Source of the DNA: Clostridium punense
Lineage (GTDB): Bacteria; Bacillota; Clostridia; Clostridiales; Clostridiaceae
Length of the DNA: 64,000 nt
Direction: 5' to 3'
Assembly: GCF_017874425.1 (NCBI RefSeq)
Contig: NZ_JAGGLL010000012.1
Span: 1 to 64,000 of the forward strand
Positions within the stretch are counted from its first letter, which is position 1, and each line of letters starts with the position of its first letter. Of this stretch, positions 1 through 9,182 are shown one piece after another. The notes under the pieces are model-generated. The model made no database searches, had not been told where the DNA came from, and was given only the letters and a program-made list of their open reading frames with translations. The translations under genes and the position numbers were made by a program.

Positions 1-21
1 ATTGTATATTTAATTTTTAAA

Positions 22-40
22 AGTCACCCTTCGGATGGCT
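22..40 (-). terminator. Probable terminator of uvrB
   Basis: An imperfect hairpin (8-nt arms around a 3-nt loop, with one mismatch and one wobble pair) is followed on the minus strand by a short T-rich run. It lies about 60 nt after the uvrB stop codon. Confidence 0.5.
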
Positions 41-100
41 TGTTTGCTATGCCATCATATTTTTATAGCTATTCATACTTTAAATTTCAACCTTACTCCT

Positions 101-2083
101 TTATAGTTTATACTTTTTCTTAAGACGAAGAACTTCATCTCTAAGTTGGGCTGCTCTTTCAAACTGTAAATCTTTAGCAGCTTGCTTCATTTCCTTCTCT
201 AGTTTTTCTACATGATTTCCTAAGTCTATTTTATCAGCTTCTAATGCCTCTTCTAAGCTGCCGTATTCCACAACTTCTTCTGCCACAGTAGATACTTCTA
301 ACAACTCCCTAATATCTTTCATTACTGTGGTAGGAGTGATGCCATGTTCTTCATTATATTCCATCTGAATTTTTCTTCTTCTATTAGTTTCCGATATAGC
401 TCTATCCATAGAGTTAGTTATATTATCTGCATACATTATAACCTTGCTCTCTGAATTCCTTGCTGCTCTTCCTATAGTTTGAATAAGGGAAGTTTCACTT
501 CTTAGGAAACCTTCTTTATCTGCGTCTAAAATTGCCACTAATGCTACTTCTGGAATATCCAGTCCCTCTCTTAAAAGGTTAATTCCAACTAATACATCAA
601 ATTCCCCTTTTCTTAAATCCCTTATAATTTTCATTCTTTCAATAGTATCTATGTCTGAGTGTAAATATGTAGTTTTTACTCCCATTTCCTTAAAATACTT
701 AGTTAAATCTTCTGCCATCTTCTTTGTAAGAGTAGTAACAAGAATTCTAAAACCTTTTTTAACTGTAGACTTAATTTCTCCATACAAGTCATCAATCTGT
801 CCTTTTATTGGCCTTATAACAACCTCTGGGTCTAAAAGTCCTGTTGGTCTAATAATCTGCTCTGCCACATTTTCCGAATGATCATATTCATACTTACTTG
901 GAGTTGCACTTACAAATAGAACTTGATTAAGCTTACCTTCAAATTCATCAAATTGCAGTGGTCTATTATCATAAGCAGAAGGAAGTCTAAATCCATATTC
1001 TACTAAAGAATTTTTTCTTGATCTATCTCCGCCATACATTGCCCTAATTTGCGGCATAGTAACATGACTTTCATCTATAAATAGAAGAAAATCATTTGGA
1101 AAGTAGTCAATTAAGGTTTGTGGTGGAGTTCCTGGTGGTCTTCCATCTAATATTCTAGAATAGTTTTCAATACCAGAACAATATCCAACCTCTCTCATCA
1201 TTTCTATATCAAAATTAGTTCTTTGCTTTAATCTTTGAGCTTCTAGAAGCTTGTCTTGACTCTTAAGTTCCTCTAATCTTTGTTCTAGTTCCATCTCAAT
1301 TTGTGTTATAGCAATTTCTAGTCTATCTTTAGAGGTAGCAAAGTGAGAAGCTGGGAAAATAGATACGTGCTTTCTTCCACAGATTATTTCTCCTGTGAGC
1401 ACATCAAATTCCCTTATCCTATCTATTTCATCACCGAAAAACTCAACTCTTACCCCTTTATTTGTAGAGGCAGCCGGAAAAATATCCAATACATCTCCTC
1501 TAACTCTAAAGGTTCCACGAACAAAGTTAATATCATTTCTTTCATATTGTATATCTATTAATTGCCTAATAACTGCATTTCTGTCCTTTTCCATACCCTC
1601 TCTTAAGGATACAGTAAGCTTTTTATACTCTTCTGGATTACCTAGACCATAGATACACGATACAGAAGCTACTACAATAACATCTCTTCTTTCAATTAAT
1701 GCAGAGGTTGCGGAGTGACGTAGTTTTTCTATTTCATCATTAATAGACGCATCTTTCTCTATGAAAGTATCTGTTTGAGCTACATAGGCTTCGGGTTGAT
1801 AATAATCGTAATAAGATACAAAATATTCTACTGCATTTTCCGGAAAAAATTCTTTGAATTCTGAGCATAACTGAGCAGCCAGGGTTTTATTATGAGCCAA
1901 TATTAGGGTTGGTCTTTGAACTCTTTCTATAATATTGGCCATGGTAAAAGTTTTTCCTGAACCAGTTACACCTAACAGGGTTTGAAATTTTTTATCTTCT
2001 ACAATCCCTCTTGCTATACTGTCTATAGCCTGAGGTTGATCTCCAGTTGGCTTAAATTTTGAGTGAATCTTAAAAGCTGTCAT
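101..2083 (-). CDS. uvrB: UvrABC excinuclease subunit B
   Basis: UvrB is the damage-verifying helicase-like subunit of nucleotide excision repair; it is loaded by UvrA and recruits UvrC. The 660-residue length is normal for the family. Visible features are the Walker A motif GVTGSGKT (about residues 38-45), the beta-hairpin region [11 protein letters not shown] (about 92-102) that clamps DNA, the DESH Walker B box, helicase motifs toward the C-terminus (QTIGRAARN), and a C-terminal UVR motif with paired charged helices that binds UvrC. A GAGGTGA ribosome site precedes the ATG. The PDZ gene ends 12 nt upstream, so the two are probably co-transcribed. uvrA is not in the window; in related genomes it commonly follows, which would be beyond the left edge. 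Confidence 0.97.
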   Translation of the reverse strand: MTAFKIHSKFKPTGDQPQAIDSIARGIVEDKKFQTLLGVTGSGKTFTMANIIERVQRPTLILAHNKTLAAQLCSEFKEFFPENAVEYFVSYYDYYQPEAYVAQTDTFIEKDASINDEIEKLRHSATSALIERRDVIVVASVSCIYGLGNPEEYKKLTVSLREGMEKDRNAVIRQLIDIQYERNDINFVRGTFRVRGDVLDIFPAASTNKGVRVEFFGDEIDRIREFDVLTGEIICGRKHVSIFPASHFATSKDRLEIAITQIEMELEQRLEELKSQDKLLEAQRLKQRTNFDIEMMREVGYCSGIENYSRILDGRPPGTPPQTLIDYFPNDFLLFIDESHVTMPQIRAMYGGDRSRKNSLVEYGFRLPSAYDNRPLQFDEFEGKLNQVLFVSATPSKYEYDHSENVAEQIIRPTGLLDPEVVIRPIKGQIDDLYGEIKSTVKKGFRILVTTLTKKMAEDLTKYFKEMGVKTTYLHSDIDTIERMKIIRDLRKGEFDVLVGINLLREGLDIPEVALVAILDADKEGFLRSETSLIQTIGRAARNSESKVIMYADNITNSMDRAISETNRRRKIQMEYNEEHGITPTTVMKDIRELLEVSTVAEEVVEYGSLEEALEADKIDLGNHVEKLEKEMKQAAKDLQFERAAQLRDEVLRLKKKYKL

Positions 2084-2095
2084 ATATTCACCTCG

Positions 2096-3412
2096 CTATT
2101 CTTTGTTTTCTCCATCATCATCTTCTTGTTCATTTTTTCTTAATTTATTTAATACGTCTGTAAAATTTCCTTCTTCTGTTTTCATAATTCTAGCTTTAGA
2201 AGGAATATTTCTTGGAACAATAACTATTCCAATTCTCGATTGTTCCTTGGTTTTTGTATGACTAATTTCTTTAATTTCACCATTTACCTTCTTGATCTTC
2301 ATCCAAAGATAACTAGGAATAGTTTCTAAAAAGTTGAACATCATCTCATCAGTAGTTACCTTGTTATCATTAATTTCTAGTATTAAGTCTCCAGATTTTA
2401 AGCCCATGGAACTTGCAAGAGATTTTGGCGCTACTTCAAGAATCCTTATGCCTTCTTCATTACTAGCATACATAGGTTCATGCTTTCTTTCCGTATATCT
2501 TTCAAATGCAAGCATAGCTTCATGAGCTAAAGGTGTAATTACTAATAGCAATATTTGAACTGGAACACCTAAATTACTTAATGTTGAAAGTAATGAAGTA
2601 AAAATACCAAATCCAATAATTAGAGTGCCAGAAAATAAGGTTTTTGCTTTTTTGCTCTTAGTAAAAGTCACTGAAGAATAGCCTACTCCAGCAAATAAAG
2701 GCATTGCTCCAATAACCATAGTTTCAAATAAAGCTTTATTTACGTTATGATTTACTATTGGCCACCATTGTGGAGTAGCTACAGCATTTCCTGATATAAA
2801 GTTTCCACTAGTAGCCTCCATCATCATTAGAATTGCCACAGGCATAATCCACTGTCTTTTAAAAGCGAAGCCTCCTACAATTTTTTTATCTCTTCCTCCA
2901 AAAACAGGAATGGCCCCTCTTCTCCCATCTAGCATTACTAATATTCCTTCAACTATGTGCATTACACCAATTAAGATTAAAAGACTAGTCACATCAACTT
3001 TTAAAAGGTCTAACTCTGGATCTTTTATAATATTGGAAATTAAATGCAAAAATATGGACGTAAGTCCTAATATGGCCCCTGAGTATGATAAACACACAAA
3101 TCTAGGATTAATAAACATAAGTAAAATAGATATCATGAAAATTATGTAAATATTAGAGTTCATATGAAATACTACCCCTAAGTAAGTAAAGATAATACTA
3201 GCTAGCACTCCTCCAAATATGCCCATAACAATTTGAGAAATAGTAAGTTCAAAAGCAGAGGTGGTGTTTTCCCCCATAATCATCTTCTCAAGAGTAGTGG
3301 TTTTTCTATTTTTTGTATAAAACACAATCCCCATCATTATTAAAACAAAGGCATAGGTCGGTTCCACAATAGCATAGGATACTTGTGTTAAGGTATAAAT
3401 AAGTAGCTCCAT
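2096..3412 (-). CDS. Polytopic membrane protein with C-terminal PDZ domain
   Basis: The 438-residue protein starts with many hydrophobic segments (roughly residues 5-300, about 8-10 predicted membrane spans). A PDZ domain follows at about 325-400, recognisable from the stretch around SLASSMGLKSGDLILEINDN. The tail is short, acidic and polar (EQEDDDGENKE). PDZ domains bind C-terminal peptides and often work with S41 or S2P proteases. No protease motif (HExxH or catalytic Ser) is visible here, so it may be a membrane adaptor for the adjacent CtpA rather than an enzyme; that is inference. The start is supported by AGGAGG upstream of the ATG. It sits between ctpA and uvrB, an arrangement I recall from other clostridia. 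Its function is not established. Confidence 0.8.
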   Translation of the reverse strand: MELLIYTLTQVSYAIVEPTYAFVLIMMGIVFYTKNRKTTTLEKMIMGENTTSAFELTISQIVMGIFGGVLASIIFTYLGVVFHMNSNIYIIFMISILLMFINPRFVCLSYSGAILGLTSIFLHLISNIIKDPELDLLKVDVTSLLILIGVMHIVEGILVMLDGRRGAIPVFGGRDKKIVGGFAFKRQWIMPVAILMMMEATSGNFISGNAVATPQWWPIVNHNVNKALFETMVIGAMPLFAGVGYSSVTFTKSKKAKTLFSGTLIIGFGIFTSLLSTLSNLGVPVQILLLVITPLAHEAMLAFERYTERKHEPMYASNEEGIRILEVAPKSLASSMGLKSGDLILEINDNKVTTDEMMFNFLETIPSYLWMKIKKVNGEIKEISHTKTKEQSRIGIVIVPRNIPSKARIMKTEEGNFTDVLNKLRKNEQEDDDGENKE

Positions 3413-3518
3413 TTTTAATGCCTCCTCTCACATTATGCTAAAACTACAAATATACATATTAAATCAATAGTTAGTTTAATTCAATACATAAATTATTTTC
3501 TAAGCCTGTACTTACAAA

Positions 3519-3620
3519 TTAAGTATCCGCCCTGAGATTTATAGAAAATAACTAACCCTGTAAGTATATCTCATAGCTTACACTTGTTATTTCATTGCAT
3601 CCTCTCTGGCAGATACTTAA
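3519..3620. repeat. Nested imperfect palindrome between ctpA and the PDZ gene
   Basis: The outer arms 3519-3531 and 3608-3620 are 13-nt inverted repeats with one mismatch. Inside them, 3545-3552 and about 3586-3593 form another pair (AAATAAC with GTTATTT), and a GTAAG/CTTAC pair lies within that. The roughly 100-nt block could fold as a long branched hairpin and fills most of the gap. It may act as the ctpA terminator, as an attenuator for the PDZ-uvrB unit, or be a decayed palindromic mobile element. No poly-T run immediately follows it. Confidence 0.45.
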
Positions 3621-3627
3621 TAAAACA

Positions 3628-4866
3628 TTATTTTATTTTTCCTCTTGCAATCTCTAAGGCCTTTTGAAGTTGTGGATCTGCACTTCTATTATAAGGTTTT
3701 TCCTTTAGTTCTGTAGGATAAGCCACTTCTACATCTGGCATTATACCTATACCATGAATATTTTGACCATTTGGAGTAAAGTACTTAGAGATTGTAACTT
3801 TAAGTGCTGTTCCATCCCCAAATCCATCTTGATCTCTATAGAAAGTTGTTTGTACTACTCCTTTTCCAAAGGTCTTCTCTCCAACTAAAGTTCCTAATGC
3901 ATAATCCTTAATTGCTCCCACAAAAATTTCCGAAGCACTGGCAGAGCCACCATCAATTAGTATAGTAAGCGGTAATCCTTCTGCTACTCCTCCTACAGAA
4001 TCATAATTATTTCTCTTTTTCTGTTTATCTTCTGTGTAAACAATGTTTTTCCCTTTAGTTACAAAGTTAGAAGTCATTTTAACTGTTTGATCTAACAATC
4101 CACCTGGATTTTCTCTTAAATCTAACACTAAGCTCTTCATACCCTTTGAAGATAGGTCTTTTAAAGCCTTCTCAAAGTTAGCTGCAGTATGTTCATCAAA
4201 CATGGATACTTGAATATATCCTATTCCATTTTCTATAATTTCACTTTTAACTGTTACAGTTTCTATTTCTGCTCTCTTTGCTTTAACTTCAAAGGTTCCT
4301 CTGGTTTGTCTTGAAAGTGTTAACTTAACCTCTTCTCCTGCTTTCCCCTTCATCATAGAGGTAGCCTTTTCCATATCTTGTGCTGCTACAGCTATGTCAT
4401 TAACACTTTCAATTATGTCACCCTTTAGAATTCCAGCTTTCTCAGCGGGTGAATTTTCAAAAGTTGAAATAACCACTATTTTATCTTCCTTAGCTCCAAT
4501 TTGAAGTCCAAGTCCCACATAGCTTCCCCCAGTTTGAGAAGCAAAATCAGAAAACTCTGCCTCATTCATATAAACAGTATATGGGTCTTTTAATGCTGAA
4601 GCCATTCCCTTGGCTGCTCCTTCAATGATTTTATTTTTATCTATTTCACCAATGTAATACTTATCTATCTTATCCTTTACGGTATACAACTTTTCAAAGT
4701 CCAGTACATTTTCATAGGTCTTTCTGCTAACTAAAACTTTTCCGTTAGGCATCTTAAAAGAAATAAAGTTTGTAATACCAAAAGTAAGGACATTGGTAAA
4801 AAGCACTATTGCCACAGTTCTTCTTATCCATTTTCTTTTTTCACTTTTCATATTCCCATTGTCCAT
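3628..4866 (-). CDS. ctpA: S41 family C-terminal processing protease (CtpA-like)
   Basis: This is a membrane-anchored serine protease of the tail-specific/CtpA family, which trims exported or cell-wall-associated proteins. An N-terminal basic stretch and one membrane segment (about residues 15-35) place the enzyme outside the membrane. A PDZ domain follows (GGSYVGLGLQIG ... GILKGDIIESVNDI), then the S41 catalytic domain with the ENPGG turn, the Ser in DGGSASASEIFVGAIKD, and the Lys in GEKTFGKGVVQ. The start chosen is the ATG at 4866, behind GGAGAGGGTGG. An upstream in-frame ATG at 4893 lacks a good ribosome site. ftsEX lies upstream and the PDZ protein downstream, which suggests a cell-envelope role. 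Confidence 0.9.
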   Translation of the reverse strand: MDNGNMKSEKRKWIRRTVAIVLFTNVLTFGITNFISFKMPNGKVLVSRKTYENVLDFEKLYTVKDKIDKYYIGEIDKNKIIEGAAKGMASALKDPYTVYMNEAEFSDFASQTGGSYVGLGLQIGAKEDKIVVISTFENSPAEKAGILKGDIIESVNDIAVAAQDMEKATSMMKGKAGEEVKLTLSRQTRGTFEVKAKRAEIETVTVKSEIIENGIGYIQVSMFDEHTAANFEKALKDLSSKGMKSLVLDLRENPGGLLDQTVKMTSNFVTKGKNIVYTEDKQKKRNNYDSVGGVAEGLPLTILIDGGSASASEIFVGAIKDYALGTLVGEKTFGKGVVQTTFYRDQDGFGDGTALKVTISKYFTPNGQNIHGIGIMPDVEVAYPTELKEKPYNRSADPQLQKALEIARGKIK

Positions 4867-5054
4867 GAAATCCACCCTCTCCATATAGTCCATATATATT
4901 ATGTATGTAAATACTAAATAATTATAACACTTTCAGGTAATTTTTTATAATTATTTCAAGAAACCTTATGTTGGACCCTATAAATTCATTGCTAAACATG
5001 CAAACACTCATTCTATATTATTAACTTTAAATCATATTTTATCTATATGCAATA

Positions 5055-5081
5055 GAGACTAAGAAAATTTTTCTTAGTCTC
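5055..5081 (-). terminator. Hairpin downstream of ftsX
   Basis: GAGACTAAG and CTTAGTCTC form 9-bp arms around an A/T-only loop in the 387-nt gap between ftsX and ctpA. There is no clear poly-T tail on either strand, so it is a weak terminator or an RNA-end stabiliser. Confidence 0.45.
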
Positions 5082-5162
5082 ATAAATTTAATCTTTAATT
5101 TTAAATTATGTTATTAATAATAATTACTATCTAACAATGAAATTAACGCTCTATAGCTTTTA

Positions 5163-5233
5163 TTGCCTTAAGGGCTTATGAATATGAATTTTACTCATAC
5201 TGAATAAGTTAAAATTCCATCATGGAACCCTTT
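5163..5233 (-). repeat. Degenerate dispersed repeat, family 2, minus-strand copy
   Basis: Read on the minus strand, this segment aligns base for base over about 70 nt with 56207-56275. Both carry GGTTCCATG, then TTTAACTT, then TATGA, then AAATTCATATT, with scattered substitutions. It lies in the gap between ftsX and ctpA. Confidence 0.55.
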
Positions 5234-5253
5234 AAAACACTAAATTTATCCCT

Positions 5254-6147
5254 TTAAACCTTTAAGAATTTTCTCATGGAAATAATACTGCCTACTGTCC
5301 CTATAAAGGTTCCTGCTAAAATAAATTCCCAAATTACTACTTTCCAAACATAAGATACCCCTATTAAAGAGAATCCCATTAATGCCTGAGAAGGCAATTT
5401 ACTTACTAATAAATTATAAACTATGCTTAGAATAATAGTAGAAATTATCCCTCCAATTATACCAAGCATAACACCTTCAATAATGAATGGCCATCTTATA
5501 AACCAGTCTGTAGCTCCTACATATTTCATTATTCCAATTTCACGTTTTCTTGAATAAACAGTAATTTTTATAGTATTACCAATTAAGAACAGAGACACAA
5601 TTATAAATACTACGAAGGATACAGCTCCAACTACTTTTACTGAATTAGTTAGTGCTGAAACTTTTTCTATTATATCTCTTGCATCTGCTATGCTTTCAAC
5701 TCCTTCCGCATCCTTTACAGCTGCTACTATAACATCTATTACCTCTGGTTTATTAACTTTTACAGTATAAGAACCTGGAAAAGGATTTTTTGTTTCTAAA
5801 CCAGCTGTCAAAACTCCAGCATTATCATTTAACTGTTCCTTCACTTTTTCTAAGGCTTGTTCCTTAGTTTCAATATTTACTTCCTTTACTCCCTCAATTT
5901 CGTCTAAGGTTTTTTTAAGAGAAGTTTTTTGTTTCTCGGTAATTTCATCCTTAAAAAACACTTTCATTTCAACTTTAGAACCTAACTGTTCCACTGCCTT
6001 ATTAACATTTACCATGGTTAAGGTTATTACCCCTAAAATAAATAGTGTTGCTGCTACAGTTGCAACAGAAGCAATACTTAAAGTTTTATTTCTTTTAATA
6101 CTCTTTAATGCATCATTAAAAAAATACTTAATAGAATCAAATTTCAT
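5254..6147 (-). CDS. ftsX: Cell division ABC transporter permease FtsX
   Basis: FtsX forms a membrane complex with FtsE that controls cell-wall hydrolases at division, and also during sporulation in Firmicutes. The protein of about 297 residues has the family layout: a first membrane span (about 25-47, rich in A/T/V), a large extracellular loop (about 50-165, starting KVEMKVFFKDEITE), and three C-terminal spans with the cytoplasmic motif YSRKREIGIMKYVGAT. The start is taken at the ATG at 6147, behind AGGAAAGGGG. An in-frame ATG at 6171 is possible. The chosen start overlaps the end of ftsE by 11 nt, typical of translational coupling. Confidence 0.95.
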   Translation of the reverse strand: MKFDSIKYFFNDALKSIKRNKTLSIASVATVAATLFILGVITLTMVNVNKAVEQLGSKVEMKVFFKDEITEKQKTSLKKTLDEIEGVKEVNIETKEQALEKVKEQLNDNAGVLTAGLETKNPFPGSYTVKVNKPEVIDVIVAAVKDAEGVESIADARDIIEKVSALTNSVKVVGAVSFVVFIIVSLFLIGNTIKITVYSRKREIGIMKYVGATDWFIRWPFIIEGVMLGIIGGIISTIILSIVYNLLVSKLPSQALMGFSLIGVSYVWKVVIWEFILAGTFIGTVGSIISMRKFLKV

Positions 6148-6823
6148 ATCCGTATTTACCCCTTTCCTCATCTCTAGCTACTGTACCTTTTTCAATGGCA
6201 ATAACTCTTTTCTTCATAGCATCAACTATGTCCTTAGCATGAGTAGCCATAACAATAGTGGTTCCAGCTCTATTTATATCACTGATAATATCCATAATCT
6301 CTAAAGATGTTTCAGGATCTAGGTTTCCAGTAGGCTCGTCCGCAATTAATATAGATGGACTATTTACAATAGACCTTGCAATAGATACTCTTTGCTGCTC
6401 TCCTCCTGATAATTGGTTAGGAAATGCATTTCTCTTTTTAGTTAATCCAACCATGGCAAGAACAGATGGAACCTTCTTTTGAATTTCTCTTTCACTAGCT
6501 CCAATTACTCTAAGCGCAAAAGCCACATTTTCAAAAATATTTAAAGTTGGTATTAATCTAAAATCCTGAAATACCACACCAATCTTTCTTCTATAAAAAG
6601 GAACTTCCTTATGACCTAGTTTTGTAATATTAGTACCTGCAATTATAACTTCTCCTGCTGTTGGGTCTACTTCTTTTAATAACATTTTTATGAAGGTTGA
6701 TTTTCCTGCTCCACTAGGACCAACAAGGAAAACAAACTCACCTTTATCTATTTGTATATTTAAATTCGATAGTGCAAGAACATTGTTATCGTAGACTTTA
6801 GTTACATTCTTAAATTCTATCAT
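6137..6823 (-). CDS. ftsE: Cell division ATP-binding protein FtsE
   Basis: FtsE is the cytoplasmic ATPase partner of FtsX. Visible motifs are Walker A GPSGAGKST, the Q-loop QDFRL, the ABC signature LSGGEQQR, Walker B ILIADEPTGNLD, and the switch His in MATHAKDI. The length of about 228 residues is normal. The ATG at 6823 sits 11 nt behind AAGGAGAG, whereas the GTG 12 nt further upstream is too close to that site. It ends in TGA, so UGA is used as an ordinary stop in this genome. No extracellular peptidoglycan hydrolase gene adjoins the pair, although one often does in Firmicutes. Confidence 0.95.
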   Translation of the reverse strand: MIEFKNVTKVYDNNVLALSNLNIQIDKGEFVFLVGPSGAGKSTFIKMLLKEVDPTAGEVIIAGTNITKLGHKEVPFYRRKIGVVFQDFRLIPTLNIFENVAFALRVIGASEREIQKKVPSVLAMVGLTKKRNAFPNQLSGGEQQRVSIARSIVNSPSILIADEPTGNLDPETSLEIMDIISDINRAGTTIVMATHAKDIVDAMKKRVIAIEKGTVARDEERGKYGYEI

Positions 6824-6982
6824 GTAGACTTTCACTCTCCTTAAAACTTTTTAAGCTATCTTTGTGCAAAATAAATCCATGTGTGTAAAAAATATATGTT
6901 CATTATAACATAAAAATACAAGATAAAATAACTAAAAACAAAAAATATGGTTGAAAACCGTTAATTTTGTATAAAAATTAAT

Positions 6983-7005
6983 GGAAATGTTGTAATAACA
7001 TTTCC
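6983..7005 (-). terminator. Terminator after the 125-residue membrane protein gene
   Basis: A perfect 9-bp inverted repeat GGAAATGTT/AACATTTCC with a 5-nt loop is followed on the minus strand by ATTAATTTTTATA, 27 nt past the stop codon at 7032. Confidence 0.7.
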
Positions 7006-7031
7006 ACCTTCGACAATAATTGGCTTAAATT

Positions 7032-7409
7032 TTAGAAGAAATACATATTCCATAATACTACATCAAATATAAGAAAATAGAATAGTATTAATGTACAAAT
7101 ACACATTATAGCTCCAACTAAATTAAATTTAACAAAATACATTCTCCATTGTTTTTGGTAATTTAACGGCCCTAAAGTATCTGGTCTTAAAAACGCTAGG
7201 GCACAAATAAACAAACCAAAACAAGCCATAATTATCCCTGTGCTTCTAATACCTTTTAAAATTATTTCTAGAGTTATAGGATTTTTGCTTAACAAACAAT
7301 ATAACACAGTAATAACTAGACCTGCCAAAATTGGAATTACTGATATCTTTAGCGAAAGCTTTATGCAATATAAAAAATCCTCAAAAAAATCTGATATTGA
7401 ACTTTTCAT
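7032..7409 (-). CDS. Small polytopic membrane protein, unknown
   Basis: I do not recognise a family for this 125-residue protein. It has four hydrophobic segments at roughly residues 18-40, 53-72, 90-110 and a final span ending VVLWNMYFF, joined by short polar loops (FLRPDTLGPLNYQKQWRMYFVKF). AAGGAGAG precedes the ATG at good spacing, and a hairpin terminator follows, so it is very likely a real single-gene transcript. Nothing nearby suggests a function. Confidence 0.7.
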   Translation of the reverse strand: MKSSISDFFEDFLYCIKLSLKISVIPILAGLVITVLYCLLSKNPITLEIILKGIRSTGIIMACFGLFICALAFLRPDTLGPLNYQKQWRMYFVKFNLVGAIMCICTLILFYFLIFDVVLWNMYFF

Positions 7410-7440
7410 GGGCTTCTCTCCTTACTTAAATATAATTCCT

Positions 7441-7617
7441 AGGACACATTAAAATAAATAACAAGTCAAAGATGTGAATGATAACTTGAGTTCACAAGCA
7501 GGCTTGTGCCGACAATGAAACAGGTTCCTTAGGTGGTAGAGATATCTAAGATTCTATTGACATAGTATAAATCAAAATTAACGATACTACTGACTTATTT
7601 ATTTTTTCAAGATGTCT
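7441..7617 (+). repeat. Dispersed palindromic element, family 1 (diverged long copy)
   Basis: This 177-nt copy matches the element at 54893-55069 in order: AAAATAAATAACAAGTC, AAGATGTGAA, the CACAAGC..GCTTGTG hairpin, GAAACAGGTTCC, TTGAC, and CTGACTTA followed by a T/A-rich end. Its ends are more degraded than in other copies. It occupies much of the 527-nt gap between 7409 and 7937. Confidence 0.8.
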
Positions 7618-7660
7618 AAAATGTAAAGCTTAAGCTTCTGTTAAGTTTTTGCTTTAGTTT

Positions 7661-7688
7661 AAAAATATTAAAAATATTAAAAATATAA
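7661..7688. repeat. Short A/T tandem repeat
   Basis: About three copies of AAAAATATT in tandem. It is low-complexity and intergenic, with no evident function. Confidence 0.5.
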
Positions 7689-7936
7689 ATCCCTACCTCA
7701 TAAGAAGGATTTTATTTTTCCCAAAAACTTTAGAATGAAACTAAACTTAACCTACAATAATTAAACCACCATCTTTTCAAAGTGTAAGTCAAATACCTAC
7801 AATAACCAAATTATTCTTAGAAATGTTATGAAAGTAGTGTAAAAATTATATCATAATTTGTCTGAAAAATCACTAAATCTTGTAGATTTTATTTGTTAAT
7901 ACTTTTTTAGCTTTTAAATATCATTAAATTGACTTT

Positions 7937-8128
7937 TTAGGCTGTAAAGCTGTTGGTTTTGTTATCATAAGAATATCCTATATCCCTAAACTTTTTTTCT
8001 AATACTTCTATTTCTATATTATAATAAGAAGCAAGATCTTCTAAGGAACTAAATTCATCTCTGAGTTTCATATTCACAATGCTTAATGACATATAAGAAT
8101 CCATATTTAACAAGCTATCTTTATCCAT
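7937..8128 (-). CDS. DUF4250 family small protein
   Basis: A 63-residue soluble acidic protein. The pattern LSIVNMKLRDEFSSLEDL followed by YNIEIEVLEKKFRDIGY matches what I recall of the DUF4250 family, small proteins common in clostridia with a predicted helix-turn-helix-like fold and no known function. A very strong AGAGGAGGAAGG ribosome site precedes the ATG. It stands alone upstream of the transketolase terminator and is transcribed in the same direction as its neighbours. Confidence 0.75.
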   Translation of the reverse strand: MDKDSLLNMDSYMSLSIVNMKLRDEFSSLEDLASYYNIEIEVLEKKFRDIGYSYDNKTNSFTA

Positions 8129-8174
8129 AACCTTCCTCCTCTTATTTAACCAAGTAATATAACTATATAAAATT

Positions 8175-8200
8175 AAAGGTGGATTTTAGAATCCACCTTT
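8175..8200 (-). terminator. Terminator of the transketolase operon
   Basis: A perfect 11-bp inverted repeat (AAAGGTGGATT/AATCCACCTTT) with a 4-nt loop is followed on the minus strand by TAATTTTAT. It lies 44 nt after the transketolase C-terminal gene. Confidence 0.8.
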
Positions 8201-8243
8201 AGTAATTGATAACCTTATTTATAAAAATAAAATTATAATAGAA

Positions 8244-9182
8244 TTATTTTATTTCAAGACCTTTTTTAACTGCTTTCACAATGTCTTCTGCAGTTAACCC
8301 ATAAGCTTTTAAAAGCTCTGCTGGCTTTCCACTTTCTCCAAAAGTATCTTTAATTCCAACTTTTAATACAGGAACAGGATGTAAAGAAGTCACTGTCTCT
8401 GCAACGGCTGATCCAAGTCCACCAATTACACTATGCTCTTCTGCAGTAACAATAAGTCCTGTTTCTCTAGCTGCTTTAATGATTAACTCTTCATCAATAG
8501 GCTTTATTGTGTGTATATTAATTACTTTAGCCTTAATCCCCTCTTCTGCTAAAAGATTTGAAGCTTCAAGAGCAGCATCTACCATTATACCAGTGGCAAC
8601 TATTGCCACATCTTTTCCTTCTCTTAAAGTAACACCTTTTCCAATTTCAAACTTATATCCTTCATTATCATTTATAACTGGAACACCACTTCTTCCTAGT
8701 CTTACGTAGCATGGTCCATTATATTTTACTATAGCTTCAATAGCTGCTTCAGCTTCCACTGCATCACTTGGACTTATAACTACCATATTCGGAATACTTC
8801 TCATTAGTGCAATATCTTCAACAGATTGGTGAGAAGCTCCATCTTCACCAACTGTTATTCCTGCATGAGTTGCACAAACTTTTACATTTAGTTTTGGATA
8901 GCATATTGAGTTTCTGATTTGTTCAAAAGCTCTTCCAGCTGCAAACATAGCAAAAGTTGATGCAAAAGGAATCTTACCGCAAGCTGCAAGACCTGCTGCT
9001 ACAGTCATCATATTTCCTTCAGCAATTCCCATATTTATAAATCTATCTGGACAAACCTTTTTAAAATCTGCTGTCTTAGTAGATTTAGATAAATCTGCAT
9101 CAAGAACTACAATATTTTCATTTTCTTGGCCTATTCTCGCAAGTGCTTTTCCATAGGCTTCTCTTGTTGCTATTTTACTCAT
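8244..9182 (-). CDS. Transketolase, C-terminal subunit
   Basis: This is the pyrimidine-binding plus C-terminal half of a split transketolase, which moves two-carbon ketol units between sugar phosphates in the non-oxidative pentose phosphate pathway. At 312 residues it is the usual size for this half. Recognisable motifs include the GIAEGNMMTVAAGLAACGKIPF segment carrying the Glu that activates thiamine diphosphate, followed by the FASTFAMFAAGRAFEQIR and THAGITVGEDGASHQ stretches. The start codon overlaps the stop of the N-terminal subunit (TAATG), indicating translational coupling and 1:1 production. A terminator follows. Confidence 0.95.
   Translation of the reverse strand: MSKIATREAYGKALARIGQENENIVVLDADLSKSTKTADFKKVCPDRFINMGIAEGNMMTVAAGLAACGKIPFASTFAMFAAGRAFEQIRNSICYPKLNVKVCATHAGITVGEDGASHQSVEDIALMRSIPNMVVISPSDAVEAEAAIEAIVKYNGPCYVRLGRSGVPVINDNEGYKFEIGKGVTLREGKDVAIVATGIMVDAALEASNLLAEEGIKAKVINIHTIKPIDEELIIKAARETGLIVTAEEHSVIGGLGSAVAETVTSLHPVPVLKVGIKDTFGESGKPAELLKAYGLTAEDIVKAVKKGLEIK

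Noticed and set aside
7009-7015. Spo0A box (TTCGACA) upstream of ftsE
   Set aside because: A single 7-base match about 190 nt upstream of ftsE, beside another gene's terminator. It is not enough to report as a site.
7441-7617. CRISPR-like or direct-repeat array made by the family 1 copies
   Set aside because: Copies are scattered over more than 50 kb as single units with no spacers, so they are dispersed elements and not an array.
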